NCBI GenBank assembly: GCA_039621445.1
Contig: CP154957.1
Coordinates: forward strand, 30,161,778 to 30,225,777
DNA: 64,000 nucleotides
Origin: Euglena gracilis
Taxonomy: Eukaryota > Euglenida > Euglenophyceae > Euglenales
Direction of reading: 5' to 3'
The notes below the pieces were generated by a model, which worked only from the letters and a program-made list of their open reading frames with translations, had not been told where the DNA came from and did no database searches. The position numbers and the translations under genes were made by a program. Every line of letters starts with the position of its first letter. Position 1 is the stretch's first letter. This document shows positions 23,460 to 33,588 of the stretch, piece by piece.

Positions 23460-24690
23460 AAAATGTCTTAAAAAACCTTAAAAAATTTTCAAAATCCTCA
23501 AACAACCTTAAAAAACCTTAAAAAACCTTAAAAAACGCCTTAAAAAATTTGAGAAATTTCGCCTTAAAAAAAATAATGCCTGCCCGCTGGGTATTTTTTC
23601 AGAAATGCGGTTGGGGAATAGGGCTGGAACCCCCATGGCTTTTTCAGAGTTTGGGTGGGGAGATTTTATGTTTGAACCCCCGGGTTTTTTTCGGAATTAA
23701 ACCGGCGTTTGAGACGCCGGGTTCAGGACAGAACCGGCGTCCCCCCCCCACGGGTTTCCGGACGCCGGCGTCCCCCCCCCACGGGTTTCCGGACGCCGGT
23801 TCTGTCCTAAAACCCGGCGTTAGGAACGCTGGTTCTGTCCAAAACCCGGCGTCCGGTTTGGGACTGTATTTTGTGCAAAAAAAGTGTGCCAATGTGACCC
23901 CAGAAATGAAAATCTCCTTTGGCTGATGGGGATAAGAGGCACAATTGCTGAGTGCAAAATATCATGGATGTGGCGGCAAGCGTTTTGCTGTTTCTGAGGT
24001 GGGGGGAGGATTGCTGGGCATACAGGTTGCCACAGCTACACTGATTACCACCCCCCCCCCTTATTGTCCCACCGACCTCCCCCCGGGAGGCCCGACCGGA
24101 CAATAAGGGGGGGGGACAATAAGGGGGGGGGGGTACAGGGCAAACCATATTGCCGGCAAGGAAACACATTGCGGAAATTTTGGCTGGACCCCACTGGGTT
24201 TTTTCAGAAGTACGGTTGGGAAATTTTGGGTGGACTTCCCCTGGGTTTTTTCAGACATACGGCAGGGAACTTTTGGCTGGACCCGCCCTGGGTTATTTCA
24301 GAAATACGGTTAAATGTTGACTGCCCACCCCTGGGTTTTGTCCTAGAATTACGGTTGGGAAATTTTGGCTGCCCCCCCCCTGGGTTTTTTTTTTAGAAAT
24401 ACGGTTGTTAAATGTTGGCTGGACCCCCGGGGTTTTTTCAGACATACGGTAGGGAAATTTTTGGCTGGACCCCCCTGGGTTTTTTCATTGTATCACGGTT
24501 GGGAAATCTTGGCTGGACCCCGCTGGGTTTCAGAAATGCGGTTGGGGAATAGGGTTAGAACCCCCATGGCTTTTTCAGAGTTTGGGTGGGGAGATTTTAT
24601 GTTTGAACCCCCTGGGTTTTTTTGGGAATTAATTTTGGGAAATTTTGGCTGTTCCCCCCTGGGCCTGCTAGTGAACGTATTTCTAAGTGT
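23460..24690 (+). repeat. Repeat family copy 2
   Basis: Starts with (CCTTAAAAAA)n at 23465-23580, then TTTCAGAAATGCGGTTGGGG units, the ACGCCGG palindromes (23700-23860), the conserved GGGACTGTATTTTGTGC segment, and a long array of ~57-bp TACGGTTGGGAAATTTTGGC units (24170-24640). It carries an 85-bp insertion at 24049-24133. Confidence 0.85.
24049..24133. mobile_element. 85-bp MITE with ACAATAAGG ends
   Basis: The ends are CACCCCCCCCCCCTTATTGT and its inverted form ending in ACAATAAGG plus a G run; TAC flanks both sides (24046-24048, 24134-24136). The other two family copies (about 20240 and 39195) read straight through as ...TTACAGGGCAAAAC, so they are empty sites and define the insertion. 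Related sequences lie at 26495-26556, 32023-32057 and 38300-38440. Confidence 0.85.
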
Positions 24691-24745
24691 TCCCTGGCCC
24701 GAAGGGGGTGAACGCCGGTTCTGTCCTGAACCCGGCGTCTCTGTA

Positions 24746-24800
24746 ACCGTGTTCAGAGGCCCGGTGCCTGCCCTGTTATTCGGGGTTGTGAACACGGGGG
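24746..24800. repeat. Relic of the PHD-element terminal repeat
   Basis: GTGTTCAGAGGCCCGGTGCC and the following TGCCCTGTTATTCGGGG resemble the CGTGTTCAGAGCCCGCCAAA terminal repeat, with several changes. Confidence 0.5.
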
Positions 24801-25104
24801 GTCCCGGTCTGGGCCTTGGGGGGTCCTGGGGGGGTACGTACCTGGGGTACAACCCCCCCCAGTCATACAATTGCTTACCGACCCCCGGGGGGGGGGGGGG
24901 GGGGGGGAGGGGGGGTCACTCCACTTTTTTAAAAACCAGTCAGTCACTCATTTTCAAAAAACCAGCCAGTCACTACCCCCCCGGGGGGGGGGGGGGGGGG
25001 GTCGGCCACTCAGAAAAACGGCCACTTTCCAGTCACTTTAGGCCATTTTAGGCCCAAAAAAATTTTTTCCGGCGCCTTTGGCGCCGGGGACACTCTACTA
25101 CAAA

Positions 25105-25228
25105 AAAGAGGTGTCGGACGCCGGTTCTGTCCAAAGCCCGGCGTTCCAAACGCCGGTTCCGTCCGAAGGACGGAACCGGCGTTTGGAACGCCGGGCTTTG
25201 GACAGAACCGGCGTCCGACACCTCTTGT
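25105..25228. repeat. Near-perfect 124-bp palindrome
   Basis: Both arms run from AAGAGGTGTCGGACGCCGGT through GTCCAAAGCCCGGCG to a GTCCGAAGGAC centre. It is the largest member of the ACGCCGG palindrome family and would extrude a very stable hairpin. A partial copy of the right arm plus ...GACACCTCTTTTTTGTAGTA lies at 26395-26458. Confidence 0.93.
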
Positions 25229-25269
25229 TTAAGCCGGCGTTTTAGAGACGCCGGGCTCAGGACAGAACC

Positions 25270-26270
25270 GGCGTCCCCAACCTTCGGCCAAAGGACACTC
25301 CCAGGACCAATCTCCGACCACTGATCTGCAATGTCACACCACTTTGCACTTCACCAAATTCCGGCGATCGCGAGGGTATTTCTGGCTGTGTCAATCGTCC
25401 AGGTATAAAATCACCCCTCGATCGAAAGCTCTTTTCATCAGACGACTGGCGATCACCACCAAATTCAGCCACGTCGCCTGGAGCTCTTATTTTCTGTCAG
25501 TGGGGAATCCTAATTTCACAACTCTGGTGCCCCCCCAAGGCCCTCAGGTCGTTGATTCGAAGAGGAACGTTTCTGTAAGGTTTATTAAGCATCTTAAACC
25601 AAAAATCACTGAAAATTGCGACAAATTTCGACTCAGATTCTGGCCGATCCGACGATCGCGAGCGTATCTCGGGCTGCGTGCAACGTTAGGGTACCAAGTT
25701 ACCCCTCGATCGAAAGCTCTTTTCAACAGACGACCAGCGGTGCTCATCAGATCTTTCCACGCTGCGCACGGTACTCTATCTCCAAACTTGCGCCAATTTT
25801 CACCAAATTTGGATATCCACCCTAGTGGTCCCCAGATGGCAAAATTCATTGTCCTTGATGGTTGAAACACTCATACCAGCACCTTAGGGCCACTTTTGGG
25901 CACTTTTGGTGACATTTTTAGGAATGAAAATCGGACGCCGGGCTTTGGACCCGCGACGTGTCCGGTTCGCACGCCGGGTTTACAACAAAACCGGTTCAGA
26001 ATTTCCCCGTCTCCGGCGTCCACTTTTGTTTCGCCTTAGCCTCCCATTCTTCAATGTTTTGCACTTCACCAAATTCGGCGAATCGGTGACGTCAAAATGG
26101 AAAGCTCAGACGACGCATCCACCAAAATCACCCTCTTATTTCTGTCAGATCCTCCCGGCAGGTCTGATAAACAAACTAAAAAGCACCCGACCCACGGCGA
26201 CGCGATCTTGCGTGCAGCAAAAATCAAAAAAAAACACCACCAGCACCCAAAAAAAAACAAAAATCGGACG
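25270..26270. other. Intergenic, two related ~300-bp segments
   Basis: TCACCCCTCGATCGAAAGCT (25400) and TTACCCCTCGATCGAAAGCT (25699) begin similar stretches with CAGACGAC and GATCGCGAG motifs, suggesting an old tandem duplication. No domain was recognised in the 173- and 246-codon frames. Confidence 0.45.
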
Positions 26271-26274
26271 CCTT

Positions 26275-26460
26275 TGGACAAAGCCGGCGTTCCTAACGCC
26301 GGGCTTTAGGACAGAACCGGCGTCCGGAAAGCCCGTGGGGGGGGACGCCGGTTCTGTCCTGAGCCCGGACGGAACCGGTTCTGTCCTTCGGACGGAACCG
26401 GCGTTTGGAACGCCGGGCTTTGGACAGAACCGGCGTCCGACACCTCTTTTTTGTAGTAAA
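26275..26460. repeat. ACGCCGG palindrome cluster
   Basis: Inverted GCCGGCGTTCCTAACGCCGG-type units followed by GGCGTTTGGAACGCC and GACAGAACC; same family as 25105-25228. Confidence 0.8.
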
Positions 26461-26624
26461 GCAATTGTCTGCCCCCAGTACCTGTTGTACCTCCCACCGA
26501 CCTGCCCCCGGGAGGCCCGACCGGACAATAAGGGGGGGGGGACAATAAGGGGGTACCAAAGGAATTTCATTGGCCAGGCCAAAAAAACCCCCCGTTGGCC
26601 GGGGCCCAGGGACGGCTCCCGGAC

Positions 26625-26799
26625 CTGGCCTGGGGGGGGGGGGTAGTGGGCCGACCCTAGGGTCGGCCCAATACGACCCTAGGGTCGCTAAAGTCGTTAA
26701 GGTCGACCCCCCCCCCAGGACGTGGAGTGGGCCGACCCTAGGGTCGCCCGTCCTAGGGTCGTGGGCCGACCCTAGGGTCGACCCTAGGGTCGGCCCACC
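26625..26799 (+). repeat. Left terminal inverted repeat of the 5.4-kb transposon
   Basis: Contains repeated GGCCGACCCTAGGGTCG palindromes and the phrase CGCTAAAGTCGTTAAGGTCG, matched in inverted form at 31838-32006, where CGCTAAAGTCG is present in extra copies. Confidence 0.93.
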
Positions 26800-27122
26800 C
26801 CACGACCTCGCCCCCCCCCCAAAAACGAGGAAATTTTTTTTGCCCATTTGAACAGGAATTGAAGTTGGACTTGAGGATGGAACCCTGGGATGATGCCATG
26901 TGAAAAACGCAACAAGCAAAGCCCACAGGATCGATTCAGAATCGGTGCTGTGTTTGGCTCAGCGTGCAGGTGGACCGCGGCGGGCAGGGAACAAGAAAGG
27001 GCGCGTGTGCCGCGCGGAAAAGGGCAGCAGGGAGATTGCTGCCCAAGCTGCGGGGTCAGAGACAACCGGCCCGGCAGCTGGGATCCACAACACCATGCTG
27101 ATTGATGAATATATTCGTTTTG

Positions 27123-27644
27123 TGTGCGGTTCCGTATGCAACTGTCCGATGCCCCAAAATAACAAAATCGCGTGTGCTGCCCCACCGTTTGCTGATGCGT
27201 TTCCGTATGCAACTGTCCGATGGCCCCAAAATAACAAAATCGCGGGTGCTGCCCCACCGTTTTGCGTGCTGATGCGTTTCCGTATGCAACTGTCCGATGG
27301 CCCCAAAATAACAAAATCGCGCGTGCTGCCCCACCGTTTTGCGTGCTGATGCGTTTCCGTATGCAACTGTCCGATGCCCCAAAATAACAAAATCGCGGGT
27401 GCTGCCCCACCGTTTTGCGTGCTGATGCGTTTCCGTATGCAACTGTCCGATGGCCCCAAAATAACAAAATCGCGGGTGCTGCCCCACCGTTTTGCGTGCT
27501 GATGCGTTTCCGTATGCAACTGTCCGATGGCCCCAAAATAACAAAATCGCGCGTGCTGCCCCACCGTTTTGCGTGCTGATGCGTTTCCGTATGCAACTGT
27601 CCGATGGCCCCAAAATAACAAAATCGCGCGTGCTGCCCCACCGT
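27123..27644. repeat. 77-bp minisatellite, seven copies
   Basis: TCCGTATGCAACTGTCCGAT recurs at 27131, 27202, 27279, 27356, 27432, 27509 and 27586, a period of 76-77 bp. The rest of each unit is CCCCAAAATAACAAAATCGC, GGGTGCTGCCCCACCG and TTTTGCGTGCTGATGCG. Differences are single bases. It lies downstream of the transposase, close to the left end of the element. Confidence 0.97.
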
Positions 27645-28299
27645 GTGCAAAAACCCTCCCGTGGCTCATCCATAAAACGAAAAATGCAATCACAACAGCG
27701 GCTGGGTCAACCGTTTCAGCGGTGTCCGCGTCTGGCACTGCTGCACTGGTTGGCGCATTGGATGAACATGTAGACGACGATGCTAGCCCTTGCCGCAGAA
27801 GGGAGGTTGGTTCCCTGGGGCGTTTTATAGCAAGTAAAAAAAAATCCACGTCCCCTGCCCACTTTTGACACAACCCCTGCCACCGGGCACCGTATGCAGC
27901 TGCATGATGACGCCAAAAGCCACACCCAGCAGAACCCCTTCTGGAAAATGACATCCCCCCCCTCAAAAAAACAGTAGCCAAAAGTAGGGAGCGCAGTAAC
28001 AAAAAGCCCGGCGGGGTACAGTGGAACGTGCGGTCTCAGCGGCTGCATCCAACCGTTCCTGCTCCAACTGATCGAACACAGGAATGTAAAGGCGAACACC
28101 CCTTCACCAACGCCGAAACAACAAAGACAGTAGAGGACAAGCAAAGTTGACATCCCTGAGCCCAACAGCTTGGCCTTTTTCGAGATAGTGGGGGATCAAC
28201 ATCCTCCCGCAACCGTTTCCGCAGTTTTGTTGGGAAAATGTAAGGTTTCCCGCCCAGCAGCTGCAACAGCTCACGACTGACGGGGGCATCATCAGACAT
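27645..28299. other. Transposon interior downstream of the transposase
   Basis: A - strand open frame of 87 codons (28036-28299) starts at an ATG just below the transposase stop and opens MSDDAPVSRELLQLLGGKPY. It could be a last exon or a separate small product, but no domain was recognised. The rest shows nothing recognisable. Confidence 0.35.
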
Positions 28300-29696
28300 T
28301 TAAAAACCTGGGGTGGAGAGTGGGGTGTAACGGTGGTATGGGTGTGATGTGTCCGAGGCCCTCTCAACATCCGAGCCGTCGTCATCCGAGTGATCACTGC
28401 CCGCCGCCAAATCTGCCTGGGTGAGGACGAGGCCATGTGGAACCGGATGTGTTGTGCGTGCCTCCTGGACGGCTTTGGCGTGGACCGTCTTCAGCAGTTC
28501 GCGGATGTACCTGGCGACCAGGCGGGCCTTCCGGGTACCACCGAGCTGCTGCACGGCGATCCAGTTCGCCACCAGCCGGTAGCGGCCCATCTGCTCTGCG
28601 CCGTCCTCTGACAAGGAGATGAGGGCTTCTTGGACCTTGTGCTGTTCCGCCTCAGTGAGATGGGTACCACGCAAGAGGACCTGGAACCCGCGGTCCTTCA
28701 AATCCCAAAGGGAGGTTTTCGGCAGGGAGGCATGGGAGTGCATTCCCCCAACAGCGAAACGGAGTGGGGAGAAGTCCGCCCCCTCAACACAGAAGCACCC
28801 GGCAGAGAGATTATTGGAAAGAATTGCCGCCCTGTTTCCTGGAACTTCTGTGTCGTGCCATCCCCACAAGACGTGGGAATAGTGGTCCCTTGCAGTCCCA
28901 TTGCAGCGCTCCTGAAAGTCGTCAACCACCAACGCCATGGAGGCGTCAGTATCTGTAAGGCGCCTGCGGCTTTTCCCGGGTTGGACCACATAATCCGAGG
29001 AGAAGATGCCATGGTTGTATCTTCTGATTCCAAGTTCAATTCTCAGTTCGGCGGTGTTGTAGTTTTTCAGCCCGATGAGCTCTTGGTCTGCCTTGAGTCG
29101 AGAGTGGAAAGACTCTGCAATGTTTGTCCCCACAGAGTACTCAGGTGGACAGTTTCTCACCTCCACGACAGCGTCGAAATAAGACGCTGGGCCTGCCAAT
29201 TTGCTGGACCAGTAGCTGTCAGCTTGTTCGTTGAAGAGCTCTCGGGCGTTCTTTGTGGTCAGTGTGGACATGTCGACATCGAAGCTGTGACCCTTCATGG
29301 CGGCCCCCATTGAAGCGCACACACTGAATGTGAGTGCGTGAAGCATTTTGGAACCGGTGGCGAGGAGGACTTGTGCATGCCCAGCTTGCCCCGTGTACTT
29401 GTCGTACAGACCTTGCAATGCTTGACGTAAATCTTCCCCACTGTTGATGGGTGGTTCCACAGTCCCCTTCATGCGAGGAAGCAGTTGTTCAACTTCCTTC
29501 CGCAAGTCGGCAAACAAGGGGTGGCGGCGATCCAGGTGCTGCAGCAGAAGTACCTTGAAGTGCCTCCAGTCTTGGCTGATTTTACACTCAGCGCCAGGCC
29601 CAAAGTGGGTGTTGACAAGGCTATAGAGCATGTTCCCCCACTTGCCAAAGTCGTCCACCCAAATCTGCTGCGGGGCAACCCCAGTGCGTTGGAATG
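28300..29696 (-). CDS. Main exon of the transposase: second Asp to C-terminus
   Basis: An uninterrupted frame of about 465 codons from the frameshift to the stop, the longest credible open frame in the window. It has WVDDFGKWGNML at the start, TNIAESFHSRLKADQELIG in the middle (the third acidic residue), then a region with LSAGCFCVEGADFSPLRF, and a helical basic C-terminus (ARLVARYIRELLKTVHAKAV) followed by an acidic HSDDDGSDVE tail. Exonic sequence is free of the G/C runs found around it. Confidence 0.8.
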
Positions 29697-30259
29697 AATG
29701 CTGCTGTGAACACTGTCCGGATGTTGTCAGATTTTTCGGTGCAACAAATCTGTGACGCCAAGACCACGCCAGTGGAGCCAAAGACAGATCCAAGCACGTA
29801 ACTCAACTCTGCCCGCTGTGCCGTGGTCTGCTGCTGTGCTGTGACATTCTCTTCGTCACCATTGTCGTCCTCACTCCGGGGATACACCCAAATCCCCCCT
29901 ACGGCGGCAAGGTAGACGAATAGTGTAATAATAGTTAATGAATGTTAATCTAAAATTCATTGATTTATTCCTTAATTAACAAATCTGTTTAAGACCGACA
30001 CAGACCCCATTCAACAACACCTGTACACCTGAAAAACACGGCCTCAGTACGTTTGTTAAAAGTGTAGCAAAGAAACTTAAGGGTGTTCATATACCTTGAG
30101 TGGCGCGGTAGGTGAAATCGAAGTGGAGGATGCGACCCTCCTGTGCACGAATATTCACGGGCCAAGGAGCCTCAAATGAGCGCATCAGGCTCCAGTTTTG
30201 ATACACCCACTTGCGCAAATACTTCTCAAGCAACGGCATAGCAGGCTGGTCGTAGGAGT

Positions 30260-30415
30260 TGAGTGACCACACCCATCACCCCCCCCCCATCCGGGCGGTT
30301 TTCCCCTTTTTTCACAAGATTAAAAAATTTGCGCTTATTTTATTGGGGGGGAGGTCGTGGGTGGGGGTACCGACCTTGGGTCACAGGAGCTCCATGACCA
30401 CACCCATCCCCCCCC
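30260..30415. repeat. Duplicated GGGTGTGGTCA flanks around ~120 bp in the transposase gene
   Basis: GGATGGGTGTGGTCA (complement strand) occurs at about 30260-30290 and again at 30385-30415, bracketing G-rich sequence between exons 2 and 3. This may be an intron created by, or hosting, a small insertion. Confidence 0.4.
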
Positions 30416-31837
30416 ACGCCCATAAAATGCCCACTATGGACGGCAGGGTCTGATCGAAGAATTCCGGAAATGTTGCGAGTCGGGAGCCCGGGGTACCAGA
30501 CAGGAGTTCTCGATCAAGGGACGACTGCCAGATCAACAGAATCGTACGCCGCAGATCCACCACCCTACCCAGTGTCGTGGAGTATAGGTTCATCAGTAGT
30601 TGCATGAAGTCGAATGTGGCATGTACACGACCAATGTGCAGCACAAAAATGGAGGGAGTTGCACCTGTGGCCTGTGCTGATACAAGGATGCAGTGCCCCC
30701 AATTACCCAAGAAGGAATGGTCACCGGATCACGTCAACCAGACAGTTTTTTTCCAAAAAAAAAGCACTACACACTGTTTGCCACCTTGAAGATTGGATCG
30801 AACATGTTTGGTTTGATGTGCACGTTCGTCGTGTGCGTGGAGCACCGGTACCGCTGTACCCGGATGTCCTCTACGCCAGACACTGTGAGACACTTTCCGT
30901 CATAGTAACCACAGCGCTGCCACGAGCAATCTCCAACCTGCCCCCGCACGTTGCCCAGTGGCTTCCACTCTTGTCCCTGCAGCATCCACGTGCACATCAA
31001 AGGTTGTTTGCGCCGTAGACGGCTGTTATTTGGTCCAGCGGGCACCACCGTCACCGGGTCTGCACGACTTGGCAGCATTTCCTCTTCGGCTGGAACCCCC
31101 GCACTGCCACTCGCAGGGTCATCTTCAAACAACGCTGTCCCAGGGTCCACCGCCAAGGGGCTCCCATGATGTTCTTCCTGCTGCTCTTCCGTTTCCCCCA
31201 CCAAAACATTATCCTCCTGGGCACTGGGCAGAGTGTCCACCTGAGCAACGTTACCCACAGACGTTGTAGGCACTGGTTCAACACGGGCCAAGCTCCTCAC
31301 TGTGTTCTTCCGGTAACGGCATATCTCCCAAGACCGAAATACTCGTATTTTGTTTAAGGGGTCATGTTTTTTTTTGTTTTCTTGCAACATAGCACTGAGA
31401 TCCCAACAAAAAAAAATGTGCATGTATTTTCCTTCCTTTTTTTTTATGTTTGACTGCTGCAATGTTTTCACAGACTTACAAACATGCCAAATAAACCTTA
31501 AACATAAAAGGGGGCGGCATGGAGAAAAACATTGGGCAGACGGAGAGCAACGGAGACATGTTTGGGCCTTGAAATGTTTGACCAGTTTTGTTGGTGTTGG
31601 AGCGATGTAGCCACCGTTACAAGCTTCGCACACATAGTGCAGCCCCTTTGGTGTCCCACAATTGCATCCAAAGCGCCGAATATCCGACTCGGAGCAAGTC
31701 AAAGCGACATACACAGTGTGAGTGGATGGCATTTTATCTCTGAACAGGAATTGAACTAAGAACAAAAGGGCAAACTGTGATTGATTTTCGCAAAAAAAAA
31801 TTTTTTTTTTGGGGGGGGGGGGGGGAGGTGGGGGGGG

Positions 31838-32006
31838 GGCCCGACCCTAGGGTCGACCCTAGGGTCGGCCCACGACCCTAGGATGGGCGACCTTAGGCTC
31901 GGCCCACTGCGACCCTAGCGACCTTAGCGACTTTAGCGACTTTAGCGACCCTAGGGTCGTATTGGGCCGACCCTAGGGTCGGCCCACTACCCCCCCCCCA
32001 GGCCAG
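31838..32006 (-). repeat. Right terminal inverted repeat of the 5.4-kb transposon
   Basis: Complement of the left repeat. It has extra GCGACTTTAGC units and some decayed palindromes (CGACCCTAGGATGGGCGACC). Confidence 0.93.
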
Positions 32007-32009
32007 ATC

Positions 32010-32260
32010 TACCCCCCCCAGGGACAATAAGGGGGGGGGACAATAAGGGGGGGGGGGTACACGCAGGTACTGGGGGGGGGTACGTACCCCCCCTCCACAC
32101 CGGCGCTGGCAAGGCCCATGTCTAAATAGGTACGTACCCCCCCCAGTGGGGACAAGGCAGTACAGTTGGTCAAACCTTGGGACCCCCCCCCTCCCCCCCC
32201 CTGTACAGTTCCAACCCCCCCCTCCCGGGACCCCCCCCCGCCCCCGCCACTTCCAACCCC
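32010..32260. repeat. GTACGTACC / TGTACAG repeat block 1
   Basis: Contains ACAATAAGG MITE remnants, CGCAGGTACTGGGGGGGGTA, GGTACGTACCCCCC, CGGCGCTGGCAAGGCCCATG and CTGTACAG motifs. The same motifs recur at 34800-35270 and 37070-37330. Confidence 0.75.
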
Positions 32261-32927
32261 CCCGAGAAAGATTAAAAAAAAAATTAAAAAAACGGCTTGT
32301 TTTTTTGGAAAAAAAAAACAGTTTTTATTAAAGGGGTGGTGCGGGTTGGGGGGGGACCTGGGAGGGCCAGGGGGAGGGGGTGGGGGGGGCTCACGGGGGA
32401 AGTATGCCACTTTGCAGGTAGCCGGGAGGCAACATTCATGACGTTGCATCGTGATAAAATTGGTCATTTTGAAAGGGAATTTTGTTAGGATTTTCTTGAC
32501 CAACACGTTTTTGGGATGAAGTTTGGGCCATTTTTGACAAAATTCCGTTTTGGGTGGGGAAATGCACCAGTTTTTGGCACTTCTTTCAGGGGAAAAGATT
32601 TTTGGCCATTTTTGGGTATGAAGGTGCATTGGGCAGACAAGGATACATGAAAGTTCATTGTTTTTAAAAAAATGCTTTTGAAAAAAAGAATGGCGGAGGA
32701 TCGATTCTCGGGTCACGGGGGGTCACGGGGATGTAACGGGGGGGGGGGGTCACGGGGGTGACACCCCCTAAGAAAAAATATTTTTTTTAAAAAAAACAAA
32801 AAAACCTCATGGAGGGTTTGGGGGAATTTTTTTGAAACTTTTTTTTAGAAAAAAGGTCTTTTTTCATCTCTGCAGCTTCGTAGTCCGTGAAGGGTGCTGG
32901 ATGAAGTGTCCGGAAAAACTAAAAAAA
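32261..32927. other. Intergenic, nothing recognised
   Basis: A/T and G runs only; no domains. Confidence 0.4.
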
Positions 32928-33400
32928 CGTCACTTTTGATGACCAAAAAAATGACCTTAAAACTTTTTCCTCAAAAAATGGCCATTTCGCAAGGAAAAAG
33001 GTCAATTTTTGCTTTTAAAAACGTGTTCAGCCCGCCAAATGCCTGCCCTGAAATTCGTGGTCATGAACACGTTTTCAATGAGGGCATTTGTGGCAATGAC
33101 ACGTTTTCAGTGAAGGCATCCGGGTTCAGGCACGTTTTCAATGAGGGCATTTGTGTCAATGACACGTTTTCAGTGAAGGCATCCGGGTTCAGGCACGTTT
33201 TCAGTGAGGGCATCTGTGGCAACCCTGAGTAAAAAGCAAAAAACACTATCATGAAAAATCGGCGTGTGGTTGCGAGGCCGGGTGGTCCTCAACGAGTGAG
33301 GCGGGTCGGGGGCACTCTACAACACAACAGAAGGCTAGGTTGCCTTGGAGCACAACGAAACAGAGTGGCGGACATCACGGCACACGACACGCTTTACACA

Positions 33401-33588
33401 AAGAAACCGTGTTTGGGCCGATTTCGAGACTTTAAAAGTCTTAAATCTTCGCCCAAAACACGGTTTCAAACAAGAACAGTGTTTTGGGCCAAGGTTTTAG
33501 GGGGGGCCAGGGGCGACCGCGGCGCCTTCGGCGTCGCGGTCCCCGCCCCTGGGCTCCCCCTAAGTCTTGGCCCGAACACAGTTTCTTG
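33401..33588. mobile_element. 188-bp fold-back MITE inside the PHD coding sequence
   Basis: The ends are AAGAAACCGTGTTTGGGCC and the inverted CCCGAACACAGTTTCTTG. ACACA is duplicated at 33396-33400 and 33589-33593. Copy A has the uninterrupted site at about 22590-22605, so the insertion is proven by comparison. The interior includes an inverted CGCGGCGCCTTCGGCGTCGCG core and a second internal GTGTTTTGGGCC. Confidence 0.88.

Larger units (their letters stand above)
28300..31765 (-). pseudogene. DDE transposase-like gene of the 5.4-kb element (introns, one frameshift)
   Basis: Read on the - strand. The first exon(s), 31765 to about 30785, give a Cys/His cluster (CNCGTPKGLHYVCEACNGG) and, after a low-complexity stretch that probably contains an intron, a second cluster (WQRCGYYDGKC, RYRCSTH) ending at a donor AAG|GTGG. 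Exon 2 (about 30710-30400) and exon 3 (about 30275-30095) follow. Exon 3 contains LHFDFTYRATQ, the likely first catalytic Asp. A phase-1 intron (30094-29899, GTATAT...GTAG) rejoins in frame at WVYPRSEDD. The second Asp is in QQIWVDDFGKW and the Glu in GTNIAESFHSRL. A one-base insertion or two-base loss near 29697-29700 breaks the frame between the second intron and the second Asp. The layout resembles cysteine-rich/DDE proteins of the DUF6729 type; that family name is inference. Confidence 0.75.
26625..32006 (-). mobile_element. 5.4-kb DNA transposon with GACCCTAGGGTCG inverted repeats
   Basis: The left end (26625-26799) and the complement of the right end (31838-32006) match over about 170 bp, both beginning CTGGCCTGGGGGGGG, then TAGTGGGCCGACCCTAGGGT. 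Each arm contains six to eight nested copies of the 13-bp palindrome CGACCCTAGGGTCG. Between them is a multi-exon DDE transposase-like gene on the - strand and a 77-bp minisatellite. No target duplication could be confirmed. The only coding break seen is one frameshift, so the element is close to complete. Confidence 0.9.

Noticed and set aside
27123-27644. 77-bp repeats considered as a CRISPR array
   Set aside because: There are no unique spacers: the entire 77-bp unit is repeated. The window is eukaryotic.
26615-32015. Target-site duplication for the 5.4-kb transposon
   Set aside because: Flanks (…CGGAC and ATCTA…) do not match at any length from 2 to 9 bp; no TSD is claimed.
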